Assembly: GCF_900207585.1 (NCBI RefSeq)
Contig: NZ_OAOP01000013.1
Location: forward strand, 1-64,000
Source of the DNA: Bacillus oleivorans
Lineage (GTDB): Bacteria; Bacillota; Bacilli; Bacillales; JC228
Direction: 5' to 3'
DNA: 64,000 bases
Part shown: positions 17,004 to 24,975 of the stretch, piece after piece
Numbering within the stretch: the first letter of the stretch is position 1
Layout: every line of letters begins with the position of its first letter
Position numbers and translations under genes: made by a program
Notes under the pieces: generated by a model
What the model was told of the DNA's origin: nothing
What the model saw: only the letters and a program-made list of their open reading frames with translations
Databases searched by the model: none

Positions 17004-17354
17004 TTGAAGCATCTTATAGGAAAAACAGATGAGTTTTTAAACAAAAAAAGTAAAAAAGTTAGGATAGGAAAGAAAAATCTTCTAGTTTGGAAAAGTGATA
17101 ATCTCTATTTCGCAACAAGTGAAAAATGTCCTCATCAGGGAGCTTCTCTAAGTACTGTCGAATTGGCAGGAACTATGCTGCCTTCCGACCCGAAAAAGCT
17201 GTGTTATGGCTTAGATGGTACCGTTATCCGTTGCCCATGGCATGCATGGGAATTTGATGTTCAAACCGGAAAAAAATTGTATGAAAATGATCCAAGATGT
17301 TTAGTGACTTATGAAGTGATCGTTGAAAATGGTGAGGTTTATATAAATCTATAA
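17004..17354 (+). CDS. Rieske [2Fe-2S] ferredoxin-like protein, copy 2
   Basis: The protein has 116 residues with a TTG start behind GGGAGGGGGAG. Cluster motifs are EKCPHQGAS and IRCPWHAWEF. It is soluble. It begins a short operon with the two AbrB-type membrane genes. An electron-transfer role is inferred from the cluster; the partner is not identified. The neighbouring TcuA-like flavoprotein shares the same promoter type and is one candidate, since no TcuB-like partner is present. Confidence 0.8.
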   Translation: MKHLIGKTDEFLNKKSKKVRIGKKNLLVWKSDNLYFATSEKCPHQGASLSTVELAGTMLPSDPKKLCYGLDGTVIRCPWHAWEFDVQTGKKLYENDPRCLVTYEVIVENGEVYINL

Positions 17355-17367
17355 GGGTCGTGGGAGT

Positions 17368-17892
17368 ATGGATTTGCTACAGTTCTTCCTCCTTACCCTG
17401 TTAGGCGGAATTGTTGCAATTAAATTAAAGATACCTGGCGGTGGAATCATTGGACCCATGATTCTTGTAGGGATCGTTCAATCTACTGAATGGGTAGTGA
17501 TTGAAAATGTACCTAGGATTATAAGATGGGCTTCCCAATCCATGTTAGGTGTTTTTATTGGCCTTCAATTTTCTAGAAAGGTTTTAAAGCTTTCGAGTAA
17601 AGACATTTTATCATTTAGTATTGTAAGTTTTACGAGTTTAGTAACATCTTTTTTGTTTGGCTTTATGATTTATGAACTTACCAGCGAACCTTTCGTAAGC
17701 GCTGTCATTTCTGCGGTACCAGGTAGTATTGCCGAAATGTTAATGTTAGCGGATTCGATGAATTTAAATACACAATCAGTAGCAGTGATACATTTACTTA
17801 GATTCATTTTATTATTAACGATTATTCCAATTATCGTTACGATCGTTGCTAATAAACTAGGAAGTAAATCTAAGAGTAGGGATGTAACATGA
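17368..17892 (+). CDS. AbrB-type membrane protein, N-terminal half
   Basis: The protein has 174 residues with about five or six membrane helices. IPGGGIIGPMI at the start and AVPGSIAEMLMLADSMN toward the end are the repeat signatures of the AbrB duplication family (COG3180, membrane AbrB, not the DNA-binding AbrB). Family members are usually one protein of about 350 residues with two such repeats. Here the second repeat is a separate gene overlapping by four bases (ATGA). A transport or membrane role is likely but unproven. Confidence 0.75.
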   Translation: MDLLQFFLLTLLGGIVAIKLKIPGGGIIGPMILVGIVQSTEWVVIENVPRIIRWASQSMLGVFIGLQFSRKVLKLSSKDILSFSIVSFTSLVTSFLFGFMIYELTSEPFVSAVISAVPGSIAEMLMLADSMNLNTQSVAVIHLLRFILLLTIIPIIVTIVANKLGSKSKSRDVT

Positions 17893-18395
17893 TTAGAAAA
17901 TTTGTTTTCCCTCATAAAAAAATAATCATCGTTCTTTCCCTTGCAATAGTTGGATCTTTTCTTGGGGTATACTTTCAGCTTCCACTAGGAGCTTTAATAG
18001 GGAGTTTCATACTAATAGCCATTGCACAGATTGCTGGATTAGGTGCAAAACCTCTTAAAAAGAGAACAAGACAAGTGGTACAAATGGTAATTGGCGGTAC
18101 AGTTGGAATGAACATGAGTCATGAATTATTAGATGAGGTTGTATATCTAATTTTTCCTGGAATTCTCCTCGCGATTTTACACATTATGACAGGATTATTT
18201 CTTGCCATGATTATTTCCAAGTTTTTTAAAGTTGATATCATCACAGCGCTTTGCGGGACAATGCCCGCTGGTCTAAGTGAGGTAGCAGTTATAGCGAAGG
18301 AACATGATGCTGACATTGAATATGTCGTTTTAATGCATTTGTTTAGAGTTACTGCGGTCGTTATTTTAATTCCAATACTTGTACATTTCTTATAA
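17889..18395 (+). CDS. AbrB-type membrane protein, C-terminal half
   Basis: The protein has 168 residues. QLPLGALIGSFILIAI and GTMPAGLSEVAVIAKEHDAD mirror the signatures of the preceding gene, so this is the second repeat of a normally fused AbrB duplication protein. The ATGA overlap implies translational coupling and an assembled heterodimer. Several membrane helices cover the length. No frameshift scar is seen; both halves have full start and stop logic. Confidence 0.75.
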   Translation: MIRKFVFPHKKIIIVLSLAIVGSFLGVYFQLPLGALIGSFILIAIAQIAGLGAKPLKKRTRQVVQMVIGGTVGMNMSHELLDEVVYLIFPGILLAILHIMTGLFLAMIISKFFKVDIITALCGTMPAGLSEVAVIAKEHDADIEYVVLMHLFRVTAVVILIPILVHFL

Positions 18396-18452
18396 ATGTT
18401 TTTAATTGTACAGGATAATCACATTTCATGATTTTAATGGTTTTGTTTATGT

Positions 18453-18471
18453 TGAATAGTCAAACTATTCA
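18453..18471. promoter_or_regulatory. Inverted repeat upstream of the tricarboxylate transporter
   Basis: TGAATAGT and ACTATTCA are perfect 8-base arms around CAA. They lie about 85 bases before the substrate-binding protein gene. This is the size of an operator, but no regulator can be assigned. Confidence 0.4.
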
Positions 18472-18555
18472 GAATCAAAGGAGGTGTCTTCGTTTTTATT
18501 AGTATTCAGTACTAGGAACCGAGTCATTTATCAATAAATATGGGGGTAAGTAAAA

Positions 18556-19665
18556 ATGAAAACTAAAAAAATGTTTTCTGCTTTTTTCTCATTAATACTT
18601 GTTGTAATTATTATGGTTGGCTGTTCCCAGGGTGCATCAGGCGGTGGAAAATCCGGACTGTTTTATGAAGGGGAAACATTAGAGGTAATCGTACCATTTG
18701 AAGCTGGGGGAGGAACTGATACGTTTGGACGCTTTCTTGCTTCCTATATAGGTAAACATACAGAGGGAGAACCTGGTATTCAGGTAGTTAATATACCTGG
18801 TGGAGGCAGTGTAAATGGTGCTAATGAATTTGTAAAGGTTAGAGAGCATGATGGATATACTGCACTTTTAACAAGTGGCTCAACACATTTACCTTATCTT
18901 TTGGGAGACCCCGCTGTTCAATACGATTTAAAAGAAATGAAACCGCTGCTGGCTGCACCACAGGGAGGAGCTGTTTATGTGTCACCTTCTACAGGGATTG
19001 AAAGTGTTGAAGATATATTAAATCCAAAAGAACCGCTTGTGTATGCAGGAATTAGTGCAACTGGGAATGACCTGGTCACACTCCTATCATTTAAACTGTT
19101 AGGAACGGATGTTCAAGCGATTCTTGGTTATGAAGGCCGCGGTCCAAGCAGGGTTGCCTTTGAACAAGGTGAAAGTAATATTGACTATCAAACCGTATCG
19201 GCTTACCAATCTAATGTAGTTCCACTTATCAATGATGGCAAGGCAATACCTTTATACTCTTTTGGTATGTTAGACGAAAAAGGTGATGTCATTCGAGACC
19301 CAGCCTTCCCAGATCTTCCTTCAGTAAAGGAAGTGTACATGGAAATTCACGGCGAGGAACCATCTGGAATCGAATGGGATGCATACAAGGTAGCACTAGG
19401 CGCTGGATTCAGTGTGCAAAAGGTATTATGGCTGCATCATGACGCTCCCCAAGAGGCGGTAGATGCATTGGCTAAAGCTGCTGAAGGTGTAAAGACAGAC
19501 GAAGAGTTTAACGAAAAAGCTGCAGAGGAACTCGGAGGTTATGAATTAATAACGGGAGCCCAGTTAGAAGGGGCTATTGAAACTATCACAAGCGCATCTG
19601 ATGAAGTATTAGATTGGCTTCTTACTTACTTGGAAGAAGAGCAAGGGATTACCAGATTAAATTAA
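18556..19665 (+). CDS. tctC: Tripartite tricarboxylate transporter substrate-binding lipoprotein (TctC/Bug)
   Basis: The protein has 369 residues. The lipoprotein signal has the lipid-anchored Cys23 (MVGC). The mature part opens with LEVIVPFEAGGGTDTFGR, the diagnostic Bug-family ligand loop, and contains VVNIPGGGSVNGANEF. It captures a carboxylate outside the membrane for the TctA/TctB permease encoded next. In the order seen, tctC-tctA-tctB, it begins the transporter operon. The substrate is probably the tri- or dicarboxylate consumed by the surrounding enzymes. Confidence 0.9.
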   Translation: MKTKKMFSAFFSLILVVIIMVGCSQGASGGGKSGLFYEGETLEVIVPFEAGGGTDTFGRFLASYIGKHTEGEPGIQVVNIPGGGSVNGANEFVKVREHDGYTALLTSGSTHLPYLLGDPAVQYDLKEMKPLLAAPQGGAVYVSPSTGIESVEDILNPKEPLVYAGISATGNDLVTLLSFKLLGTDVQAILGYEGRGPSRVAFEQGESNIDYQTVSAYQSNVVPLINDGKAIPLYSFGMLDEKGDVIRDPAFPDLPSVKEVYMEIHGEEPSGIEWDAYKVALGAGFSVQKVLWLHHDAPQEAVDALAKAAEGVKTDEEFNEKAAEELGGYELITGAQLEGAIETITSASDEVLDWLLTYLEEEQGITRLN

Positions 19666-19765
19666 AATTCTCAAAGATAAATAGAGTGTGGGGAAAGGGA
19701 TGCCTTCCCCACAAACTTTACTAAACGCAAGTTTTCAACCAAGATACTTGGAAAGAGGTGTATGT

Positions 19766-21256
19766 ATGTTTGAATCAGCAATAGAAGCTCTATTGATATT
19801 ACTAGATCCATCTCGTTTAGTTTTCATGTTTATCGGGATTGCAGTCGGTTTAGTAATTGGGTTACTTCCCGGCTTAGGCGGAACGGTAGGAATGTCCATT
19901 CTATTACCTTTTATTTTCGGAATGGACCCGTATACAGGTATGGCATTACTAATTGGTATGGCAGCAGTTGTACATACCGGTGATACCTTTCCTTCCATTC
20001 TCCTAGGTATACCCGGTACATCAGGATCTCAAGCAACGATTATGGATGGTTACCCTCTTGCTAAAAAAGGGAAAGCTGCAACAGCCTTATCAGCTGCTTT
20101 CTTTTGCTCTATGATAGGCGGAATTATTGGTGCTTTCACACTTTTTTTAGCAATCCCTCTTGCTCGTCCTCTTGTAATGACTTTCGGATCTCCAGAATTA
20201 TTTATGATGGCTATGCTCGGCTTAAGCATGGTTGGAATTCTTTCTGGAAAATCAGCTTTGAAAGGGATTGTTGGCGGTTTATTAGGGTTAATGTTAGGTG
20301 CCATTGGTGCAGCACCTGCAGTTCCAGAATACCGTTTTGTATTCGATAGCATTTATTTATATGATGGGATTCCGCTTGCTGTTCTAGCATTAGGACTTTT
20401 TGCCTTTCCAGAAATGGTGGACTTACTGACTAAAAACAATTCAATTGCTCAGACTGAGGAACTAAAAGGCAGCTGGGTAGAGGGGATTAAAGAATCTATT
20501 AAGAATAAATGGTTACTGTTCCGAAGCTCAATTCTAGGGTCATTGGTTGGTTTTATACCTGGATTAGGCGGCAGTGTAGTTGACTGGATTACTTATGGTG
20601 TAGCAAAGGCAACGATCCGTAATAATGAGTTTGGAAATGGTGATATTCGTGGAGTGATTGCCCCTGAAGGAGCGAATAATGCCAAAGAAGGCGGGGCATT
20701 AATCCCAACATTATTATTCAGTATTCCAGGAAGCGGTACCACAGCCATATTATTGGGTGGTTTAACACTTCTTGGCCTGCAAGCTGGCCCAACTATGGTA
20801 ACCACTGACCTTCCAGTGACCCTTTCCATTATTTGGACTCTTGTACTTGCTAATATCTTTGGAGCTGCTGCCTGTATTTTTTTAAGTAAATATATTGCTA
20901 AATTATGTATGATACCAGCAACGAAATTGGTTCCATTTCTGCTCATTGTCTTAGTAATTGGTGCTTATCAAAGTTCAAGGCATATCGGTGATTTGATTGC
21001 TTTTATCATAATCGGTTTGTTTGGCTGGGTTATGAAGAGACTTGATTGGCCAAGAGCTCCTTTCTTAATTGGTTTTGTCCTCTCCATATCCGCAGAAAGG
21101 TACTTGTGGATTTCCATGTCAAGATATGGATTTGAATGGCTATTAAGACCAACGGTTATAGTTTTGGTAGTGATTATTATTGCTCTAGTATTTGGAGGAA
21201 TTTGGCTGACCAAAACAAGTAAAAAGTCACAGGAAACGGGAGGGATCTCATTTTGA
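19766..21256 (+). CDS. tctA: Tripartite tricarboxylate transporter large permease (TctA)
   Basis: The protein has 496 residues from ATG 19766, chosen because GAAAGAGGTG lies just upstream; reading further up adds 26 residues without a good ribosome site. About 11-12 membrane helices are seen. The family signatures GLLPGLGGTVGMSILLPF and LLGIPGTSGSQATIMDGYP in the first half recur as GFIPGLGGSVVDW and FSIPGSGTTAILLGG in the second. It carries the transport path and is driven by an ion gradient in known members. Confidence 0.92.
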   Translation: MFESAIEALLILLDPSRLVFMFIGIAVGLVIGLLPGLGGTVGMSILLPFIFGMDPYTGMALLIGMAAVVHTGDTFPSILLGIPGTSGSQATIMDGYPLAKKGKAATALSAAFFCSMIGGIIGAFTLFLAIPLARPLVMTFGSPELFMMAMLGLSMVGILSGKSALKGIVGGLLGLMLGAIGAAPAVPEYRFVFDSIYLYDGIPLAVLALGLFAFPEMVDLLTKNNSIAQTEELKGSWVEGIKESIKNKWLLFRSSILGSLVGFIPGLGGSVVDWITYGVAKATIRNNEFGNGDIRGVIAPEGANNAKEGGALIPTLLFSIPGSGTTAILLGGLTLLGLQAGPTMVTTDLPVTLSIIWTLVLANIFGAAACIFLSKYIAKLCMIPATKLVPFLLIVLVIGAYQSSRHIGDLIAFIIIGLFGWVMKRLDWPRAPFLIGFVLSISAERYLWISMSRYGFEWLLRPTVIVLVVIIIALVFGGIWLTKTSKKSQETGGISF

Positions 21257-21729
21257 AAAACTCACTAAGAGATGTCCATTATTCGTTAATATTTTCAGTT
21301 TTTCTTTTTCTCTTATTTTCATATGGAGCCTTGGAATCTAGCAGTTTTAGTAAATTAGCTAAATTCTTTCCATTATATATTGCGATTGCAGGTGTTGTTC
21401 TTACCCTAATTCTGGTCATAGTGAACATCGTTAAAGTTGTAAAAGAAAAGGAAAAGAAAGCAGATCAATCTGGGGACCAAACGGGTGAAAAAGAGGGTTC
21501 CAATTTAAAGTACATGCTTTGGATTATAGGATACGTCTTTTTGATCTGGTTAATCGGATTTTTAGCTGCAACCACCTTATTCTTAATATTGTTCCTGCAT
21601 ATTGAATCGAAATTTAAAACTTTATATATTGCGCTTTCACTTGTCCTTACTCATGGAGTGATCTTTGTATTTTCAAATGCCATTAATTTGTATTGGCCGG
21701 CTGGAATTTTTCCATTATGGCCATTTTAA
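21253..21729 (+). CDS. tctB: Tripartite tricarboxylate transporter small permease (TctB)
   Basis: The protein has 158 residues. The TTG start overlaps the tctA stop by four bases (TTGA), which suggests coupled translation. Four membrane helices are seen with a charged cytoplasmic loop (VKEKEKKADQSGDQTGEKEG) in the middle, as is usual for TctB. It completes the transporter. Confidence 0.85.
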   Translation: MKNSLRDVHYSLIFSVFLFLLFSYGALESSSFSKLAKFFPLYIAIAGVVLTLILVIVNIVKVVKEKEKKADQSGDQTGEKEGSNLKYMLWIIGYVFLIWLIGFLAATTLFLILFLHIESKFKTLYIALSLVLTHGVIFVFSNAINLYWPAGIFPLWPF

Positions 21730-21754
21730 ATCGATTCACGAAAGGTGGAGGAAT

Positions 21755-22924
21755 ATGAGTAATATCATAAAGATACCGTGTGCCTATATGCGTGGAGGAA
21801 CCAGTAAGGGACTAGTGGTCAAAGAAGACGATTTGCCTGAGGCAGGTCCTTTACGAGATCAAATTTTGTTGCGAATATTTGGGAGTCCAGATAAAAGACA
21901 GACTGATGGTATTGGGGGAGCTACATCTTTAACCAGTAAGCTTTGTATCGTGGGAAAGCCATCGATACCTGAAGCTCATATTAATTATACATTCGGTCAA
22001 GTCAGTATTGATAAACCCACAATTGACTATAAGCCTACGTGCGGCAACATGTCTACATGTGTTGGCCTATATGCTGCAGAAGAGGGATATGTTGAACTGA
22101 CAGAACCAATCACGACCGTAAAAATTTATAACACCAATATTCAAAAGATCATCGAAGTGGATATCCAGGTGAAAGACGGAAAAATCCAGTATAATGGAGA
22201 TTTTAGAATTGCAGGGGTTCCAGGGACTTCCTCAAAAATGACGGTCAATTTTATAGACTCTGGCGGCTCTATAACTGGAAAGCTCCTTCCGACTGGCAAT
22301 GTAAAGGATATTGTAACGCTAGAGGATGGCCGTCACTTTGTGATTTCGGTTATTGATTGTGCCAACTTAGTGGTATTTGTAGATGCTGCCCAATTAAATA
22401 TAAGCGGTACCGAAGTGGGGGAAGAGTTCCATCAAGAGGATTTGGCAAATACGATAGAAGCGATACGAGTCGAAGTGGGTTATCAATTACAACTTTTCAC
22501 CGACAAAAGCAAAGTGTCACCAGCCTCTCACGCTTTACCGAAAATCACACTAGTAGCAAAACCGCAAACATATACAACGAAAAATGGTGAGGTCATCGAA
22601 GCAAAAGATATTGATTTAGTTGGCAGATATATTTCCATGGGTATTTTACACCAAGCATTTGCAGTAAGCGGTGGTTGTGCAGCAGCTGCAGCAGCTCAAA
22701 TACCTGGGTCTGTTGTGAATCAGCTATTAAACGGAGTTAAAAAAGAATCTATCCTTATTGGTCATCCTACCGGAATTATAAATGTAGAGGCCATGGTTCA
22801 AGGCAGTGAAGGAAACTATACGGTTAAAAGAGCAGCTATTGGCCGAACAGCGAGAAGAATCATGGACGGATATGCATATGTCCACGCGGTACACAGCTTA
22901 CAATCAATAAAGAATCACGCTTAA
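21755..22924 (+). CDS. PrpF-family isomerase, paralogue 3
   Basis: The protein has 389 residues from ATG 21755 behind AAAGGTGGAGG. Motifs are AYMRGGTSKGLVVKEDDLPE, CGN in YKPTCGNMSTCVGLY, GVPGTSSKMTVNF, KLLPTGNVKD, and SGGCAAAAAAQIPGS. It resembles paralogue 1 more than paralogue 2 in the shared KLLPTGNVKD block. It is followed by a dehydrogenase and an RraA-like aldolase, a set compatible with 4-oxalomesaconate-type chemistry as well as with aconitate isomerisation. Confidence 0.88.
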   Translation: MSNIIKIPCAYMRGGTSKGLVVKEDDLPEAGPLRDQILLRIFGSPDKRQTDGIGGATSLTSKLCIVGKPSIPEAHINYTFGQVSIDKPTIDYKPTCGNMSTCVGLYAAEEGYVELTEPITTVKIYNTNIQKIIEVDIQVKDGKIQYNGDFRIAGVPGTSSKMTVNFIDSGGSITGKLLPTGNVKDIVTLEDGRHFVISVIDCANLVVFVDAAQLNISGTEVGEEFHQEDLANTIEAIRVEVGYQLQLFTDKSKVSPASHALPKITLVAKPQTYTTKNGEVIEAKDIDLVGRYISMGILHQAFAVSGGCAAAAAAQIPGSVVNQLLNGVKKESILIGHPTGIINVEAMVQGSEGNYTVKRAAIGRTARRIMDGYAYVHAVHSLQSIKNHA

Positions 22925-22965
22925 CGACCAGAACTGATAGACGGCTTGATGACGGGAGGAGAAAC

Positions 22966-24003
22966 ATGGAAACACAGATATACGATAGAGTTCTTCAAAC
23001 TCATTATATAGATATGGGGAAAAAGGCTTTAATGGAAACAGGGGTTTCACATGAGCATGCAGAAATACAAATGCAGTCTTTGTTAGAAAGTGATCTTCGC
23101 GGCGTTTTTTCCCACGGCATATTTAGGCTCCCTCGATATTTGGAGCAGCTTAAGAATAAATATATTAATCCGTCTCCGAATATCAGAAATTTCAAAAGAA
23201 ATGAAATAATTGAAGTTTTAGATGGAGATCATGGACTCGGCGCTATTGTTGGCACAGTTGCAATGAGAAAAGCTATCGAGAAATCCAAAAAAGTTGGAGT
23301 AGGAGTAGTGGCGTGCAGGAAGAGCAACCATTTTGGGACTGCAGCCTACTACGCTGAAATGGCTTCAAGTGAAAATCAAATTGGAATCGTACTTACGAAT
23401 AGCTCTCCAATCATTGCTCCAACGGGAAGCATAAGGCCATTAATTGGGAATAACCCTTGGTCTATCTCTGTTCCGACGAAAGGAAAGCCGATTACATTAG
23501 ATTTAGCCAATACGATTGTTGCGAAAGGAAAGTTACGAATTGCCATGCAAAATGGTGAGTCAATCCCGCTTGGTTGGGCTCTCGACCAAAACGGAAAACC
23601 AACAACTGATCCTAAAGAGGCATTAAAGGGTGTTGTTCTGCCTATAGGGGAATATAAGGGATACGGAATAGCCCTAATGGTAGAGATTTTGGCAGGGATT
23701 ATAACCGGGGCGGATTTTAGTGTGAACATGGTAGACCATGATGCTGAGGGGAAACGAAATGTTGGCCACTTATTTATAAGCTTAAATCTGGAGCATTTCA
23801 TGGAAATCACTGAATATTACTCAAGAATCGAGGAACTGATCGACCTCATTAAAACGTCTCCAACTTTAAAGAACGATGGGGTCTTCCTTCCAGGGGAAAA
23901 AGAATGGAACAACAAGTCGAGTCAATTGGATGAATATGTAACTCTTCCGGAGAAAAGTTTTCAAGTATTTAACCAACTTTTTCATCATTACGCAGAAAGA
24001 TGA
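22966..24003 (+). CDS. Malate/L-lactate dehydrogenase-family oxidoreductase (Ldh_2)
   Basis: The protein has 345 residues, normal for the family. Landmarks are SDLRGVFSHGIFRLPRYLEQL, the catalytic SNHFGTAAYYAEMA, IGNNPWSISVPT, and YKGYGIALMVEILAGIITGA. The family uses NAD(P) to interconvert 2-hydroxy and 2-oxo acids such as malate, sulfolactate or ureidoglycolate. Here it most likely oxidises or reduces a hydroxy acid made or used by the adjoining aldolase. It starts behind GGGAGGAG. Confidence 0.87.
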   Translation: METQIYDRVLQTHYIDMGKKALMETGVSHEHAEIQMQSLLESDLRGVFSHGIFRLPRYLEQLKNKYINPSPNIRNFKRNEIIEVLDGDHGLGAIVGTVAMRKAIEKSKKVGVGVVACRKSNHFGTAAYYAEMASSENQIGIVLTNSSPIIAPTGSIRPLIGNNPWSISVPTKGKPITLDLANTIVAKGKLRIAMQNGESIPLGWALDQNGKPTTDPKEALKGVVLPIGEYKGYGIALMVEILAGIITGADFSVNMVDHDAEGKRNVGHLFISLNLEHFMEITEYYSRIEELIDLIKTSPTLKNDGVFLPGEKEWNNKSSQLDEYVTLPEKSFQVFNQLFHHYAER

Positions 24004-24012
24004 GGAAAAAAG

Positions 24013-24633
24013 ATGAAATCATTGATTGAGGAATTTAAAGAACTGCCGACAACTTGCATTTCCGATGCTCTGAATGGGCTAACCAATATGGATCCAGCAA
24101 TCAAACCGGTAAAAGCGAATGTAAAAGTAGCAGGTAGAGCTTATACGGTTAAGGTTCGAGCAGGCGATAACTATATGGTTTTAAAAGGGATAAGTGAACT
24201 GTCACCTGGAGACGTGTTAGTAATCGACGCAAAGGGGTATCTCCATAATGCGTCATGTGGTGATTTCGTGGGTGAATTAGCAAAGGTAATGGGAGCCGCA
24301 GGAATCGTAATTGATGGTGTAGTACGGGACTTAGCTGGTATAAAAAAATTGGAGTTTCCTGTCTTTTGCCGCGGGAACACCGTTGCAGCGAGTGACAAAG
24401 CGGGGACTGGTGAAACAGGTGTCGCGATTTCGTGTGGAGGTACACCTGTTAAACCAGGAGATATGATTGTTGGCGATGAAGACGGAGTAGTGGTGATCCC
24501 AAGGGAGACAGAAAATGAGGTGCTCCAAAAAGCCAAGGAAAAACTGGCTAAAGATATAGAACGTGAAAAAAAGGTACTGGTTAGCAGAGAGGCAGCTGCC
24601 GAGTACCTCCGAGAAGTGTTAAACAAGGGGTAG
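24013..24633 (+). CDS. RraA/HMG-aldolase-family protein
   Basis: The protein has 206 residues. Signatures are TTCISDALNGLTNM, GDVLVIDAKG and the active-site region GAAGIVIDGVVRDLAGIKK, which bears the Arg-Asp pair found in 4-hydroxy-4-methyl-2-oxoglutarate/4-carboxy-4-hydroxy-2-oxoadipate aldolases. It also has GDMIVGDEDGVVVIP. Such enzymes split a tertiary hydroxy acid into pyruvate plus a second oxo acid; the fold is shared with the RNase E inhibitor RraA. The island context favours the aldolase role. A composite terminator and repeat follows. Confidence 0.85.
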   Translation: MKSLIEEFKELPTTCISDALNGLTNMDPAIKPVKANVKVAGRAYTVKVRAGDNYMVLKGISELSPGDVLVIDAKGYLHNASCGDFVGELAKVMGAAGIVIDGVVRDLAGIKKLEFPVFCRGNTVAASDKAGTGETGVAISCGGTPVKPGDMIVGDEDGVVVIPRETENEVLQKAKEKLAKDIEREKKVLVSREAAAEYLREVLNKG

Positions 24634-24640
24634 TGAAGAG

Positions 24641-24968
24641 AAGAGGCTTTCCCAAAAGGTCGTTGAAAAACGACTATTTAGTGGCCAGCCTTCGTTGTTC
24701 ATACTTAATTTTTCAACTCTGTTGATTGGAGCGGAAGGCGCGAAGACTCATTTCCACTGCCTCACAGAAAAGATTTTACTCATTTTATCAAGTAGCAGTG
24801 GAAAGTGGGAGTACGGGACAGGGGAGACCCCGCAGGAGAGAAGCGACGAGGAGGCTCTCCGTACCGCCCGCGGAAAGCGCCTGGAGAGGAAATCAACAGA
24901 CATGTTTAGTAGACCAATCATAAAAAAGGGGGTACCCCTAAAAGTTATACTTTTGGGACAGCCTCTTT
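24641..24968. terminator. Bidirectional terminator arms split by a repeat
   Basis: agaggctttcccaaaag (from 24642) pairs imperfectly with cttttgggacagcctct (to 24966), a hairpin common between convergent bacilli genes. Here the two arms are about 290 bases apart because a dispersed repeat lies between them. The convergent genes are the aldolase and the LysR regulator. Confidence 0.5.
24718..24899. repeat. Dispersed GC-rich intergenic repeat of bacilli
   Basis: The sequence begins ctgttgattggagcggaagg and ends ggagaggaaatcaacag, so its ends are inverted copies. Its GC-rich interior (ggggagaccccgcaggag, gaccgcccgcggaaagcg-like blocks) is unlike the flanks. I recognise this as a repeat scattered in many Bacillaceae genomes, though no copy number can be given. 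Reading frames across it are not genes. Confidence 0.65.
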
Positions 24969-24975
24969 CCTATGA

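Noticed and set aside
19688-19765. A 26-residue N-terminal extension of TctA
   Set aside because: The added residues are unlike the family, and GAAAGAGGTG is placed for ATG 19766.
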